In this document: in pieces, positions 24,083 to 33,504 of the stretch
Layout: every line of letters begins with the position of its first letter
Numbering within the stretch: the first letter of the stretch is position 1
Source of the DNA: Gammaproteobacteria bacterium UBA7803
GTDB lineage: Bacteria; Pseudomonadota; Gammaproteobacteria; Pseudomonadales; Azotimanducaceae
DNA: 64,000 nucleotides
Assembly (NCBI GenBank): GCA_002480525.1
Contig: DLCH01000047.1
Coordinates: forward strand, 8,171-72,170
Reading direction: 5' to 3'
Notes under the pieces: model-generated
The model's database searches: none
What the model was told of the DNA's origin: nothing
What the model saw: only the letters and a program-made list of their open reading frames with translations
Program-made: the position numbers and the translations under genes

Positions 24083-25525
24083 ATGGCCATCGACCATTTC
24101 AGCAGCGCGGCCGACATGCTCACCGCGCTGCGCGACCGCGAGATCTCGTCCGTCGAGCTCACCGAGCTGCACATCGGGCGCATCGAGGCCCACGACTGGG
24201 CGCTGAACGCGATTCCCGTGCAGACCTTCGACCGCGCCCGGGAAGCCGCCCGGGCCGCAGACGCGCGGATCGCCGCCGGCGAGCAGGCGCCGCTGCTGGG
24301 CCTGCCCATGACCCTCAAGGAGTCCACCCAGGCCGCCGGGCTGCCCCAGTCCGCGGGCATCATGGATTTCAAGGACTACCGGCCCGCCACCGACGGGCTG
24401 ATCGCCGGCGCCGTGTTCCAGGCAGGCGCCGGCCTGCTCGGCAAGACCAACATTCCCGTGGCGCTGGGCGACTGGCAGGCCGACAGCCCGGTCTACGGCC
24501 GCACCAGCAATCCCTGGGACCTGGACCGCACCCCGGGCGGCAGCACCGGCGGCGGCGGCGCGGCCCTCGCCGCGGGCTTCACCCCGCTGGAGATCGGCAG
24601 CGACATCGGCGGCTCGATCCGGGTGCCCGCCGCCTACTGCGGCGTGTACGGCCACCGGCCGTCGGAGACGGCGATTCCGAAATCCGGCGCGTTCCCCATG
24701 GCGGACCTGCCCAACCCGGCGTTTCTGATGGGCACCCAGGGCCCGCTGGCCCGCACCGCCACCGACCTGGAGCTGCTGTTCGACGTGGTGCGCGGGCCCG
24801 ACATCGGCGAGGAGGCCGGCTGGACCCAGACCCTGCCGCCGGCGCGCCACGGCGCGCTGGGCGACTTTCGCGTGGCCGTCATCGACAGCGTCGCCGGCAT
24901 CCGCGCCGCCAGCGCCATGCACGCGCGGCTGACGGCCCTGGCCGATCTGCTGTCCGACGCCGGCGCCCGGGTGGAGGCAGCGGCGCCGGCGGTCGATCTC
25001 GAAGCCTGCTTCAGCGACTACGCCATGCTGCTGAACGCCATGATCTCCCAGGGCCAGCCCCGGGATGCTCGGGAAGCGCGGGCCGCCGACCTGCGAAGCG
25101 CCGGCGACCCGCTGACGACCGCCCAGGCCGCCGGCCTCACCCTGGACGTTCAGGACTATCTGGCGCTGGTGAACCGGCGCGAGGCCGCACGCCAGGCCTG
25201 GCGCGCCTTCTTCGAGCAGTGGGACGTGGTGATCGCACCCATGACCCTGGATGCCGCCTTTCCCCACCAGACCGAGCGGTTCGACCAGCGCACCCTGACC
25301 GTGGACAACCAGACCGTGCCCTACTTCCACAACATCGCCTTCCCGATGCTGGCGATCTTCACCGGGCTGCCGTCCACCGCATTCCCTGCCGGCCTGAACG
25401 ACCAGGGCCTGCCCCTGGGGCTGCAGGCCATCGGCCCGTACCTGGAGGACCGCACCACGCTGAAGTTCGCCCAGCTCGTCGAGCAGGTCTGGCACCGCTT
25501 CGAGGCGCCGCCGGGGTACGCCTGA
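24083..25525 (+). CDS. Amidase (amidase-signature family)
   Basis: This 480-aa enzyme has the amidase-signature triad layout: catalytic Lys in LGLPMTLKEST (~residue 80), cis-Ser in the loop GGSTGGGGAALAAG (~153-166) and nucleophile Ser in IGSDIGGSIRVPA (~178). The usual GGSSGG is GGSTGG here. It hydrolyses carboxamides to acids and ammonia; members include aryl-amide, glutamyl-tRNA and fatty-amide hydrolases, and this one lacks GatB partners so is likely catabolic. No signal peptide is visible. A GGGGAGGGG stretch precedes the ATG. Confidence 0.9.
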   Translation: MAIDHFSSAADMLTALRDREISSVELTELHIGRIEAHDWALNAIPVQTFDRAREAARAADARIAAGEQAPLLGLPMTLKESTQAAGLPQSAGIMDFKDYRPATDGLIAGAVFQAGAGLLGKTNIPVALGDWQADSPVYGRTSNPWDLDRTPGGSTGGGGAALAAGFTPLEIGSDIGGSIRVPAAYCGVYGHRPSETAIPKSGAFPMADLPNPAFLMGTQGPLARTATDLELLFDVVRGPDIGEEAGWTQTLPPARHGALGDFRVAVIDSVAGIRAASAMHARLTALADLLSDAGARVEAAAPAVDLEACFSDYAMLLNAMISQGQPRDAREARAADLRSAGDPLTTAQAAGLTLDVQDYLALVNRREAARQAWRAFFEQWDVVIAPMTLDAAFPHQTERFDQRTLTVDNQTVPYFHNIAFPMLAIFTGLPSTAFPAGLNDQGLPLGLQAIGPYLEDRTTLKFAQLVEQVWHRFEAPPGYA

Positions 25526-25594
25526 GGGCGGGCCCGCCTGAGCGGAGGGCCGGCCAATGGCCCCGGAACGGGACCGCGCGTATCCTCTGAGCCC

Positions 25595-28216
25595 ATGAGC
25601 GCGGACTCTCCCAGCCAGGGCGGCGACCTCAAACACCTCGAAGCACCGCTGCGCGACGACGTGCGCAAGCTCGGCCACGTGCTCGGCCGCGTGATCGCCG
25701 AGGCCCGGGGCGAGGACTTCCTCGAGCGCATCGAGACCATCCGCGCGCTCGCCAAGGACGCCCGCCACGGCGACGCCGCCGACTGGGATCGGCTGAGCGA
25801 GTTCCTGGCCGACATCCCCGCCGCCGACATGGTCGACGTCGCCCGGGCCTTCAATCAGTTTCTGAACCTGGCCAACATCGCCGAGCAGCACCACCTCACC
25901 CGCCCCCACCGCGACCGCACCGTGACCGTGGCGCTGCCGGAGGACGACCGGCTGGCGGAGACCCTGGCCGGACTCGACATCGAGCTGGTGCTGACCGCCC
26001 ATCCCACCGAGGTGCTGCGGCGCACCCTGATCCAGAAGTACGACGCCATCGCCGAGGCGCTGGAGGATCGGGACCGCACCGGCGCCGGGCCGGACACGGA
26101 CCGGGTGCTGAAGCGCCTGATCGCCGAGGCCTGGCACACCGACGAGATCCGCCAGACCCGGCCGGTGCCCCAGGACGAGGCCCGCTGGGGTTTCGCAGTG
26201 GTGGAGAACTCCCTGTGGGAGGCGCTGCCCCAGCTCATGCGCGAGCTGGACGACGCTCTCGCCGAGCGCGGGCTCGACGCCCTGCCCCTGGACGCCGCGC
26301 CGATCCGCTTCGCCACCTGGATGGGCGGCGACCGGGACGGCAACCCCAACGTCACCGCCGACGTCACCCGCGAGGTGCTGATGCTTGCGCGCTGGATGGC
26401 GGCGGACCTGTTCCTGCGGGACGTGGAAGCGCTGCAGGCGTCGCTGTCCATGCGCCGGGCGAGCGCCGAGCTCGTCGAGCGGGTGGACGGCGCACCCGAG
26501 CCCTACCGCGCGCTGCTGAAGCAGGTGCGCGACCGGCTGCTGCGCACCCGGGACTGGGCCGCCGCCCTGGACCCGACGCCGCCGGCGGACCCGGACGCCG
26601 TCTACCTGCACCGCGACGAGCTGCTCGAGCCACTGACCCTGTGCCACCGTTCGCTCACCGAGTGCGGCATGGCCACCATCGCCGACGGCCCCCTGAAGGA
26701 CACGGTGCGCCGGGCCGCCGCCTTCGGCGTGCATCTGGTGCGCCTGGACGTCCGCCAGGACGCCGAGCGTCACACCGCCGTGCTCGACGAGCTGACCCGC
26801 TACCTGAACATTCTGCGCGACGGCGCCAGCTACGCGGACTGGTCGGAGGCCGAGCGGCAGCGGTTCCTGCTGACGGAGCTGGAGAACCGGCGGCCCCTGT
26901 TCCCGGCGCGCTGGCCGGTGAGCGAAGACAGCGCCGAGGTGCTGGCCACCTGCCGCACCATCGCCGCCGGCAACGGTGCCGGCATCGCCGAGTACGTCAT
27001 CTCCATGGCCACCGCGCCCAGCGACGTGCTGGCGGTGATCCTGCTGCTGCGGGAATCGGGCCTCGCGCGCGACCTGCCGGTGGTGCCGCTGTTCGAGACC
27101 CTGGCCGACCTCGACGGCGCCGCCGGCGCCATCGACGCCCTGCTCGCCATTCCCTGGTACCGGGAATACACCGGCGGCTATCAGCAGGTGATGATCGGCT
27201 ACTCCGACTCCGCCAAGGACGCGGGCCAGTTCGCCGCGGCCTGGGCCCAGTACCAGGCCCAGGAAAAGCTTGTGGCGGTGGCGGAAAAGCACGGCGTGCG
27301 GCTGTCGCTGTTCCACGGCCGCGGCGGCGCCGTCGGCCGCGGCGGCGGCCCGGCCCAGTCCGCCATCCTGTCCCAGCCGCCGGGCTCCGTGGCCGGCTCC
27401 CTGCGGGTCACCGAGCAGGGCGAGATGATCCGCTGGAAGCTGGGCCTGCCGGCGCTGGCGGTGCAGACCCTGCGCCGCTATCTGAGCGCCACCCTGGAAG
27501 CCACGCTGAATCCGCCGCCGGCGCCGACCCAGGCCTGGCGCGACGCCATCGGCGCCATGTCGCGCACCGCGCTCGCCTCCTATCGGGCGGTGGTGCGGGA
27601 GGACCCGAGCTTCGTCGAGCTGTTCCGCACCCTCACCCCGGAACAGGAACTCGGCATCCTGGCGCTGGGCAGCCGTCCCGCCCGGCGCAAGCCGAGCGCC
27701 GGCATCGAAAGCCTGCGGGCCATTCCCTGGGTGTTCGCCTGGACCCAGGTGCGCCTCATGCTGCCCGCCTGGCTCGGCACCGACACCGCCCTGCACGAGG
27801 CCCTGGCGGCCGGCGAAGAGAACGTTCTGGAAGACATGATGGCGTGGCCGTTCTACCGCATGCAGAGCGACATGCTGGAGATGGTGCTGGCCAAGGCCGA
27901 TTCCACCCTGGCGCGATATTACGCCGAGCGGCTCACCGACGCGGACCAGCAGCGAACGGTGGACGAACTGTGCAACCGCCTGGCGGGCCTCACCGCCGAC
28001 CTGCTGCGCACCACCGGCGAGCCCCACCTGCTGGCCGACGACCCGGAGCTCGCGGAATCCCTGTACGTGCGCAATACCTACCTCGATCCGCTGCACCTGC
28101 TGCAGGCCGAGCTGCTGGCCCGCTGGCGCCACCAGACCAGCGACCGGGAAGCGGTCGAGCAGGCGCTGCAGGTGACCATGGCCGGCATCGCCAGCGGGCT
28201 GCGCAACACCGGCTGA
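25595..28216 (+). CDS. ppc: Phosphoenolpyruvate carboxylase
   Basis: This 873-aa anaplerotic enzyme converts PEP and bicarbonate to oxaloacetate. Bacterial PEPC motifs are complete: LTAHPTEVLRR with the catalytic His (~residue 137), WMGGDRDGNPNVTADVT, GYSDSAKDAGQFAAAW, FHGRGGAVGRGGGPAQ, and the conserved C-terminal NTG. The length equals the E. coli enzyme. It is monocistronic-looking, following the amidase by 69 bp and convergent with the amidohydrolase. The very long open frame antisense to it is a GC-skewed shadow. Confidence 0.97.
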   Translation: MSADSPSQGGDLKHLEAPLRDDVRKLGHVLGRVIAEARGEDFLERIETIRALAKDARHGDAADWDRLSEFLADIPAADMVDVARAFNQFLNLANIAEQHHLTRPHRDRTVTVALPEDDRLAETLAGLDIELVLTAHPTEVLRRTLIQKYDAIAEALEDRDRTGAGPDTDRVLKRLIAEAWHTDEIRQTRPVPQDEARWGFAVVENSLWEALPQLMRELDDALAERGLDALPLDAAPIRFATWMGGDRDGNPNVTADVTREVLMLARWMAADLFLRDVEALQASLSMRRASAELVERVDGAPEPYRALLKQVRDRLLRTRDWAAALDPTPPADPDAVYLHRDELLEPLTLCHRSLTECGMATIADGPLKDTVRRAAAFGVHLVRLDVRQDAERHTAVLDELTRYLNILRDGASYADWSEAERQRFLLTELENRRPLFPARWPVSEDSAEVLATCRTIAAGNGAGIAEYVISMATAPSDVLAVILLLRESGLARDLPVVPLFETLADLDGAAGAIDALLAIPWYREYTGGYQQVMIGYSDSAKDAGQFAAAWAQYQAQEKLVAVAEKHGVRLSLFHGRGGAVGRGGGPAQSAILSQPPGSVAGSLRVTEQGEMIRWKLGLPALAVQTLRRYLSATLEATLNPPPAPTQAWRDAIGAMSRTALASYRAVVREDPSFVELFRTLTPEQELGILALGSRPARRKPSAGIESLRAIPWVFAWTQVRLMLPAWLGTDTALHEALAAGEENVLEDMMAWPFYRMQSDMLEMVLAKADSTLARYYAERLTDADQQRTVDELCNRLAGLTADLLRTTGEPHLLADDPELAESLYVRNTYLDPLHLLQAELLARWRHQTSDREAVEQALQVTMAGIASGLRNTG

Positions 28217-28234
28217 CCGGCCTGCCCCCCGCGG

Positions 28235-29746
28235 CTACGGACGGGCGGCGCTGCCGCCGAGCACGGCCTGCCCCGGAAACACGCCCTGCTGAATCACGCC
28301 GTCACGAACCACCGGCACGCCGCCGACCAGCACGTGGCGGATGCCGGCCGACGCCTGAGCGGGTTCCATGAAGGTCGCCCGGTCCGCCACCTGCCCGGGA
28401 TCGAACAGGGTCAGATCGGCATCGGCGCCCACCTGCACCCGGCCCTTGCGCGCCATGGCCGGCGCCACGGCTTCGAGCCGGCGCGCCGGCAGCAGGGTCA
28501 TCTTCGCCACCGCGGTCATGAGATCGAGGGCCTGCTCGTCGCGCACGTAATGGCCGAGCACCCGGGCGAAGGTGCCGGCGCTGCGCGGATGCGAGAAGCC
28601 GTCCACGAACGGCACCCCGTCGCTGGCGACCATCACGTCGGGCTGCGCGGCGAGCCAGGCGTTGGTGGCCGGGTCCTGGCCGTGCTGGATCACCCAGCCG
28701 CCCTCGGCCCGGTAGCGGTGGAAGGTCTCCTCGGTGAGCCGCTCGCCGGTGGCGGTCCACTGCAGGGTCGAGTAGTCGCCCTGGAAGTCGTCGAACAGGG
28801 CGCTCTCCAGCCGGGTGGAGCCGGCGGTGTAGGGATAGAACTCGGTGGTGACGTCGACGCCCCGCGCCCGGGCGCCGCGCATCATCGCCAGCGCCACCGG
28901 TGCGTCGGTGTTGGTGCTGGAATTGACGTGCACGACGTGCAGCGCCGCGCCCGTGGCCGCCGCATCCGCCAGCACTTCCTGCAGCGGCGCCAGCGCGTCG
29001 CCGCCCAGGGTCCTGGCGTTGCGCATGTGCACGAACACCGGCACGCCGCGGCGCGCCGCCAGCTCGAACACCCGGAAGATCTCGGTGTGGGACGCGCCCG
29101 GCGTGTAGCTGATGCCGAGCCCGATGCCGAGCGCGCCCTCGTCGAGCCCGGCCTCGAGCCGCGCCACGATGTCGGCGATGCCGGCGGCGTCGGGCCGGTA
29201 GGCGGCGAACTCGCCGTCGTCCCGGGTGAGCGCGCCGGCGTAGACGATGTTGCCCACCGCGTCGCCGGTCAGATGGTTGTGGCGGGCGGCCGGATGCCCG
29301 GCGGTGGCGCCGTAGTGAATCAGCGCCTTGCCGGCCCGCCGGGCCACCCAGTCCGACAGCGGCAGCACGCCGATCTCGAGCTCCAGCGCCGTGGTGACGC
29401 CGTCGGCCACCTGAAAGCGGTTGCTGAAGGCGTCCTGGCCATGGGCGTGCAGGTCGATGAACCCCGGCGCCACCACCAGGCCGCCGGCGTCGATCTCCAG
29501 GCTGCCGGCGAGCGGCGTCTCGGCCAGGGCGGCGATGCGGCCGTCCCGGATGCCCACGCTGCGCACGGCGTCGAGACCGGTCTCGGGATCGAGCACGCGG
29601 CCGCCGTTGATGGCTACGTCGAAGTCGGCGGCGCCGGCAAGCCCCGGGGCGAGCAGCATCGCGGCGAGCCAGGTCCAGCGGCGCAGCCGACGGGACCAGG
29701 GCGCGCCCGGGCGGCGGCCCGGCGCGGCGTTCATGGAAACGGTCAT
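28235..29746 (-). CDS. N-acyl-D-amino-acid deacylase-type amidohydrolase, secreted
   Basis: This 503-aa amidohydrolase-superfamily enzyme has a signal peptide (LAAMLLAPGLAGAADF, mature start ~residue 37) that directs it to the periplasm. The metal motif IDLHAHGQDAF carries the HxH pair; later FVHMRN, HVVHVNSS and ASDGVPFVDG provide further ligand-like His and Asp. This pattern matches D-aminoacylase/dihydroorotase-like deacetylases, acting on N-acyl-D-amino acids or dipeptides. ATG 29746 has GAGAGG 4 bp upstream; a frame runs to 30337 but overlaps the PIN toxin gene. It is convergent with ppc. Confidence 0.87.
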   Translation of the reverse strand: MTVSMNAAPGRRPGAPWSRRLRRWTWLAAMLLAPGLAGAADFDVAINGGRVLDPETGLDAVRSVGIRDGRIAALAETPLAGSLEIDAGGLVVAPGFIDLHAHGQDAFSNRFQVADGVTTALELEIGVLPLSDWVARRAGKALIHYGATAGHPAARHNHLTGDAVGNIVYAGALTRDDGEFAAYRPDAAGIADIVARLEAGLDEGALGIGLGISYTPGASHTEIFRVFELAARRGVPVFVHMRNARTLGGDALAPLQEVLADAAATGAALHVVHVNSSTNTDAPVALAMMRGARARGVDVTTEFYPYTAGSTRLESALFDDFQGDYSTLQWTATGERLTEETFHRYRAEGGWVIQHGQDPATNAWLAAQPDVMVASDGVPFVDGFSHPRSAGTFARVLGHYVRDEQALDLMTAVAKMTLLPARRLEAVAPAMARKGRVQVGADADLTLFDPGQVADRATFMEPAQASAGIRHVLVGGVPVVRDGVIQQGVFPGQAVLGGSAARP

Positions 29747-29808
29747 GGCACCTCTCCCCTGCCTGACGGATCGACCGACTATGCCACCGCCGGGCGCCGC
29801 GAACGAGA

Positions 29809-30189
29809 TCAGCTTCCAGCGGACGCCAGCGCGCGGTCGAAGGTCTCGATCCGGCCCACGCCCCGGCGCCGGCAGCTCGCCAGATGGCAGAGATCCCGGG
29901 CGCCGAGGGCGGGATGCTGGGTCGCCAGGGACGCCGCCGCCAGCGCGTCGCCGGCTTCCAGGGGCCAGACCTCGATGTCCAGCCGCTCGATCAGCCGCAC
30001 CGCATCCTCGAAGGTCGTCACGCGTCCGACGGGCAGGTAGGCATGGAGCAGTTCCTGCAGCACCTCCGCCGACGTGCACAGGCGCCATCCTTCGTTCAGC
30101 GCCTGCTCGAAGAACGCCCGCGCCCGGGCCTTGAGCGGATGGGAACGCCCCACGGCGTACATCAGCACGTTGGTGTCGACGAAGATCAC
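29809..30189 (-). CDS. PIN-domain ribonuclease toxin (VapC-type)
   Basis: This 126-aa PIN-domain protein has the first catalytic Asp in MIFVDTNVLMYAVG (D5), an acidic residue in TSAEVLQELLHAY, and the later Asp pair in GARDLCHLASC and ETFDRAL. VapC toxins cleave tRNA or rRNA. It overlaps the upstream antitoxin gene by 4 bp (ATGA), the usual VapBC arrangement with antitoxin first. It lies in a leftward pair between the amidohydrolase and the divergent DUF3604 gene. Confidence 0.87.
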   Translation of the reverse strand: MIFVDTNVLMYAVGRSHPLKARARAFFEQALNEGWRLCTSAEVLQELLHAYLPVGRVTTFEDAVRLIERLDIEVWPLEAGDALAAASLATQHPALGARDLCHLASCRRRGVGRIETFDRALASAGS

Positions 30190-30470
30190 GAGTCCCCGGC
30201 GCCCCGGCGACGGGAGGCGTCGATAACGGCGCGATGGTCTTCCCAGTCGGGCTCGTCACCCTCGCCGGCCCGCTCGTCGCAGGCGGTGAAGAAGGCGTCG
30301 AGATCCTCGACCGATTCGAAGCGCGCGGCCTCCGCATGCCGGCGCAGCCGATCCTCGGCGGCAGCCCGCAGCCACGCGCTCAGCGACAGACCCTCGCGCC
30401 GGGCCTGCTGGACGAACCGGTCGCGGTCACGGTCCGGCATGACGAGTTGAACACGCGCCATCTCAAGCAT
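30186..30470 (-). CDS. Antitoxin of the VapC-type toxin (ribbon-helix-helix type)
   Basis: The N-terminus (ARVQLVMPDRDRDRFVQQAR, then GLSLSAWLRAAAEDRL) has the strand plus two helices of a ribbon-helix-helix DNA-binding domain. The acidic C-terminal half (FESVEDLDAFFTACDER, PDWEDHRAVID) should wrap the toxin. The start is either ATG 30470 or ATG 30461; neither has a strong Shine-Dalgarno. It is coupled by a 4-bp overlap to the PIN gene and is likely autoregulatory on the short AT-containing stretch at 30471-30500. Confidence 0.78.
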   Translation of the reverse strand: MLEMARVQLVMPDRDRDRFVQQARREGLSLSAWLRAAAEDRLRRHAEAARFESVEDLDAFFTACDERAGEGDEPDWEDHRAVIDASRRRGAGDS

Positions 30471-30580
30471 CCGGATTACACATACACATGCCGATTACAC
30501 ATCACTTTCTCGCCGAGCGACAGTCCACCTCCCGGCGCCGCTTCGCTATGCTGCGTCCGGTTTCAGCATCGAGTCCGCCC

Positions 30581-32476
30581 ATGTTCTGCAATCCGACCCG
30601 TGCGTGGCTGGCCCTCGTCGCCGTGCTCCCGGGCCTGGCCCTGGCCAACCCCGACCGCGAGCTGCTGTGGGGGGATACCCACCTGCACACCAACAATTCC
30701 TTCGACGCGTTCCTGAACGGCAACATGACGGCGGACCCGGACGTGGCCTTCCGCTGGGCGAAGGGGCTGCCGGTGATCCACCCCTACAACCGCACCCGGG
30801 TGCGGATCGGCACGCCGCTGGACTTCCTCGTGGTGTCGGACCACGCCGAGTTCATGGGTGGCATCAAGGACGTCTACTACGATGGCGTCCAGGCGGAGGA
30901 CCCGGGCCCGATCGACCGCCTCCTGTACTGGTTCGGCGAGTGGCGCATCCGCTCGGCCATCGACGACGGCACCGGCGCCGACTTCTTCCGCGACCAGCTT
31001 CCGGTGGGCGACAAGCCGCCGGTGGAGGCCGCGGCCACCTGGCAGGACGACATCGGCACTGACCTGCCCCCCGGCGCGGAGGTGTCCCGGCGCAACGCCT
31101 GGCAGCGCTTCGCCGAGACCGCCGACCGCCACAACGAGCCCGGCGAGTTCACCGCGCTGATCGGCTGGGAATGGAGCTCGAACCCGGGCGGCGCCAACCT
31201 GCACCGGGTGGTGGTGAGCGACGCCGACGCCGGGCGCGCGTCGCAGTTCATTCCCTTCGGCTCCACCGACAGCCCGTATCCCGAGGACCTGTGGGCCTTT
31301 CTCGACCGCACCGGCGAGCAGACCGGCACCCGCTTTCTGGCCATTCCCCACAACTCGAACATTTCCAAGGGCCTGATGTTCTCCGAGGACACCCTGCGCG
31401 GGGTGCGCATGGACGCGGCCTACGCCGAGACCCGGGCCCGTCTCGAGCCGGTGGTGGAGATCACCCAGATCAAGGGCGACTCCGAGACCCATCCGGAATT
31501 CGCCCCGGACGACGACTTCGCCGACTACGAGCCCTACGGGCACTACATCCAGCAGATCGAGGCCGCCTACGAGCCCCGCCCCGGCGACTACGTCCGCGAG
31601 GCCTTGAAGACCGGCCTCGCCCTGGAAGCCGAGCTCGGCGTGAACCCCTTCGAATTCGGCGTGATCGGCTCGACGGACGCCCACACCGGCCTGTCCTCCG
31701 CCGAGGAGCCGAATTTCTGGGGCAAGATGGCCTGGGACTCGGTGCCGGAACACAAGGCCGGCGACGCGCTCACCCGCGGCGCCACCGGCTGGGACATGGC
31801 CGCCGCCGGGCTGGCGGCGGTGTGGGCGGACGAGAACACCCGCAGCGGCATTCTCGACGCGTTCGCGCGCCGCGAGGTCTACGCCACCACCGGACCGCGC
31901 ATCCGTCTGCGGGTGTTCGGCGGCTGGGACTTCACCGCCGACGACCTCGAAGCCGCGGACTGGGTCGCCGAGGGCTACCGGCGCGGCGTGCCCATGGGCG
32001 CGACGCTGCCCGCGCCGCCCGCCGGCGCCGACGCGGCCCCGACCCTGATGATCATGGCCAGCGCCGACCCCCGCTCCGGCCATCTCGATCGGGTGCAGGT
32101 GGTGAAGGGCTGGCTCGATGCGGAGGGCGCGCCCCGGGAGAGGGTCTTCGACGTCGTCTGGTCCGGCGACCGGCAACCCGGACCCGGCGGCCGCCTGCCC
32201 GCCGTGGGCGACACCGTGGACCGGGCCACGGCCACCTACACCAACGACATCGGCGCCCCGACCCTGTCGGCCGTGTGGCGGGACCCGGACTACCGGCCCG
32301 GCCAGAGCGCTTTCTACTACGTTCGCGTGCTCGAGATCCCGACGCCGCGGCACTCGCTGATGGACGCCATCGCCCTGGGCTACGACACCGCCGGCGATTT
32401 CCCGGACGTGATCCAGGAACGGGCCTACAGTTCCGCCATCTGGGCGCGGCCGGCCGAGCCGGCCGGCCCGCGTTGA
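30581..32476 (+). CDS. DUF3604 domain protein, secreted
   Basis: This ~631-aa protein has a signal peptide (WLALVAVLPGLALANPDR). After it comes LLWGDTHLHTNNSFDAFLNG, the DUF3604 opening, with a PHP-like His pair (THLHT). LVVSDHAEFMGG and IGSTDAHTGLSSAEE supply further PHP-type metal ligands. Members are periplasmic or outer-membrane-associated putative phosphoesterases of unproven function that are common in marine gammaproteobacteria. An upstream ATG at 30548 would add 11 residues to the signal peptide and cannot be excluded; 30488 is less likely. Confidence 0.87.
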   Translation: MFCNPTRAWLALVAVLPGLALANPDRELLWGDTHLHTNNSFDAFLNGNMTADPDVAFRWAKGLPVIHPYNRTRVRIGTPLDFLVVSDHAEFMGGIKDVYYDGVQAEDPGPIDRLLYWFGEWRIRSAIDDGTGADFFRDQLPVGDKPPVEAAATWQDDIGTDLPPGAEVSRRNAWQRFAETADRHNEPGEFTALIGWEWSSNPGGANLHRVVVSDADAGRASQFIPFGSTDSPYPEDLWAFLDRTGEQTGTRFLAIPHNSNISKGLMFSEDTLRGVRMDAAYAETRARLEPVVEITQIKGDSETHPEFAPDDDFADYEPYGHYIQQIEAAYEPRPGDYVREALKTGLALEAELGVNPFEFGVIGSTDAHTGLSSAEEPNFWGKMAWDSVPEHKAGDALTRGATGWDMAAAGLAAVWADENTRSGILDAFARREVYATTGPRIRLRVFGGWDFTADDLEAADWVAEGYRRGVPMGATLPAPPAGADAAPTLMIMASADPRSGHLDRVQVVKGWLDAEGAPRERVFDVVWSGDRQPGPGGRLPAVGDTVDRATATYTNDIGAPTLSAVWRDPDYRPGQSAFYYVRVLEIPTPRHSLMDAIALGYDTAGDFPDVIQERAYSSAIWARPAEPAGPR

Positions 32477-32507
32477 AACCCGACCACCCGCCCCCATATC
32501 GAGTCAG

Positions 32508-33374
32508 ATGAACACCACCGCCACAGCCACGCCACGCGTCTTCGACGTCACCGCCGAGTCCTTCGAGCGCGACGTCGTCGAACGGTCCCACCACACCCCG
32601 GTGCTGCTCGACTTCTGGGCCACCTGGTGCGGCCCCTGCAAGTCCCTCGGCCCGATCCTCGAGAAGCTCGCCGACGACTACGGCGGCGGTTTCGTGCTGG
32701 CCAAGGTGGACGTCGACCGGGAGCAGGCCCTGGCGGGCCATTTCCAGATCCGCTCCGTGCCGACGGTGATGCTGGTGCAGGACGGCCAGGTGACCGGCGG
32801 CTTCCCCGGCGCGCTGCCCGAGGGTCAGATCCGCCAGTTCCTCAGCCAGCACGGCGTCGAGCCGGGCGACGAAGTGACGGCTGGTGCCGGGCAGGCGGAC
32901 CAGGATCCCGGCGAAGCGATCGCCCGGCTGCGCGCCGCCGTGGCCGACGAACCCGACAAAGCCGAGCACAAGCTGGAGCTGGCACTCGCGCTGATGGCTG
33001 CAGGCGAAACGGAGGAAGCGGGCGGACTGCTCGACGCCCTGCCCACCGAGCTGACGCTCGAGCCCCGCGCGGCCCGCGCCTGCTCGCAGGTCCGCATAAT
33101 GCGGACGCTGGCGGATGCGCCGTCCGCAACGGACCTCGAAGCCCGGCTGGCCGACGACCCCGACGACCACGCGGCGCGTCACCTGCTGGGTCTGCGGCTG
33201 GTGGACGCCGGCGACGGTGCGGCGGGGCTGGAGCAGCTCCTGGAGCTGCTGCGCCGCGACCGCGGCTATCAGGACGGGCTGCCGCGTCGGGCCCTGCTCG
33301 ATGCCTTCAACGTCGTCGATGACGAGGCCCTGGTGCGCGCCGCCCGCCGGCGCATGAACTCCCTGCTGTTCTGA
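32508..33374 (+). CDS. cnoX: Thioredoxin-fold co-chaperone, CnoX/YbbN type
   Basis: This 288-aa protein has an N-terminal thioredoxin domain (LLDFWATWCGPCKSLGPILE, ~32-51) and a C-terminal TPR-like helical half rich in Ala/Glu/Leu repeats, the plan of CnoX (YbbN), a chaperedoxin that hands clients to GroEL and DnaK under oxidative stress. E. coli CnoX lacks the normal CGPC active site; here CGPC is intact, so true disulfide reductase activity is possible. It follows the DUF3604 gene by 31 bp and may be co-transcribed. Confidence 0.88.
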   Translation: MNTTATATPRVFDVTAESFERDVVERSHHTPVLLDFWATWCGPCKSLGPILEKLADDYGGGFVLAKVDVDREQALAGHFQIRSVPTVMLVQDGQVTGGFPGALPEGQIRQFLSQHGVEPGDEVTAGAGQADQDPGEAIARLRAAVADEPDKAEHKLELALALMAAGETEEAGGLLDALPTELTLEPRAARACSQVRIMRTLADAPSATDLEARLADDPDDHAARHLLGLRLVDAGDGAAGLEQLLELLRRDRGYQDGLPRRALLDAFNVVDDEALVRAARRRMNSLLF

Positions 33375-33504
33375 TCGCGCCCCCGGCGGCGCACGCAGCC
33401 GGGACGCCGGCGGCGCCCGCAGCCGGGGCACCGCCGCGCACGGGATGACAAACCGGCGCCAACGGCGCAGGATTGGGTCAGGTCACGCGAAGCGGAGAAC
33501 GATC

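Noticed and set aside
23912..28132. 1406-codon open frame on the minus strand across the PEP carboxylase gene
   Set aside because: It lies antisense to a full-length ppc with all catalytic motifs; it is rich in GLG/RGG low complexity and has no domain. GC-rich codon bias produces such long antisense frames.
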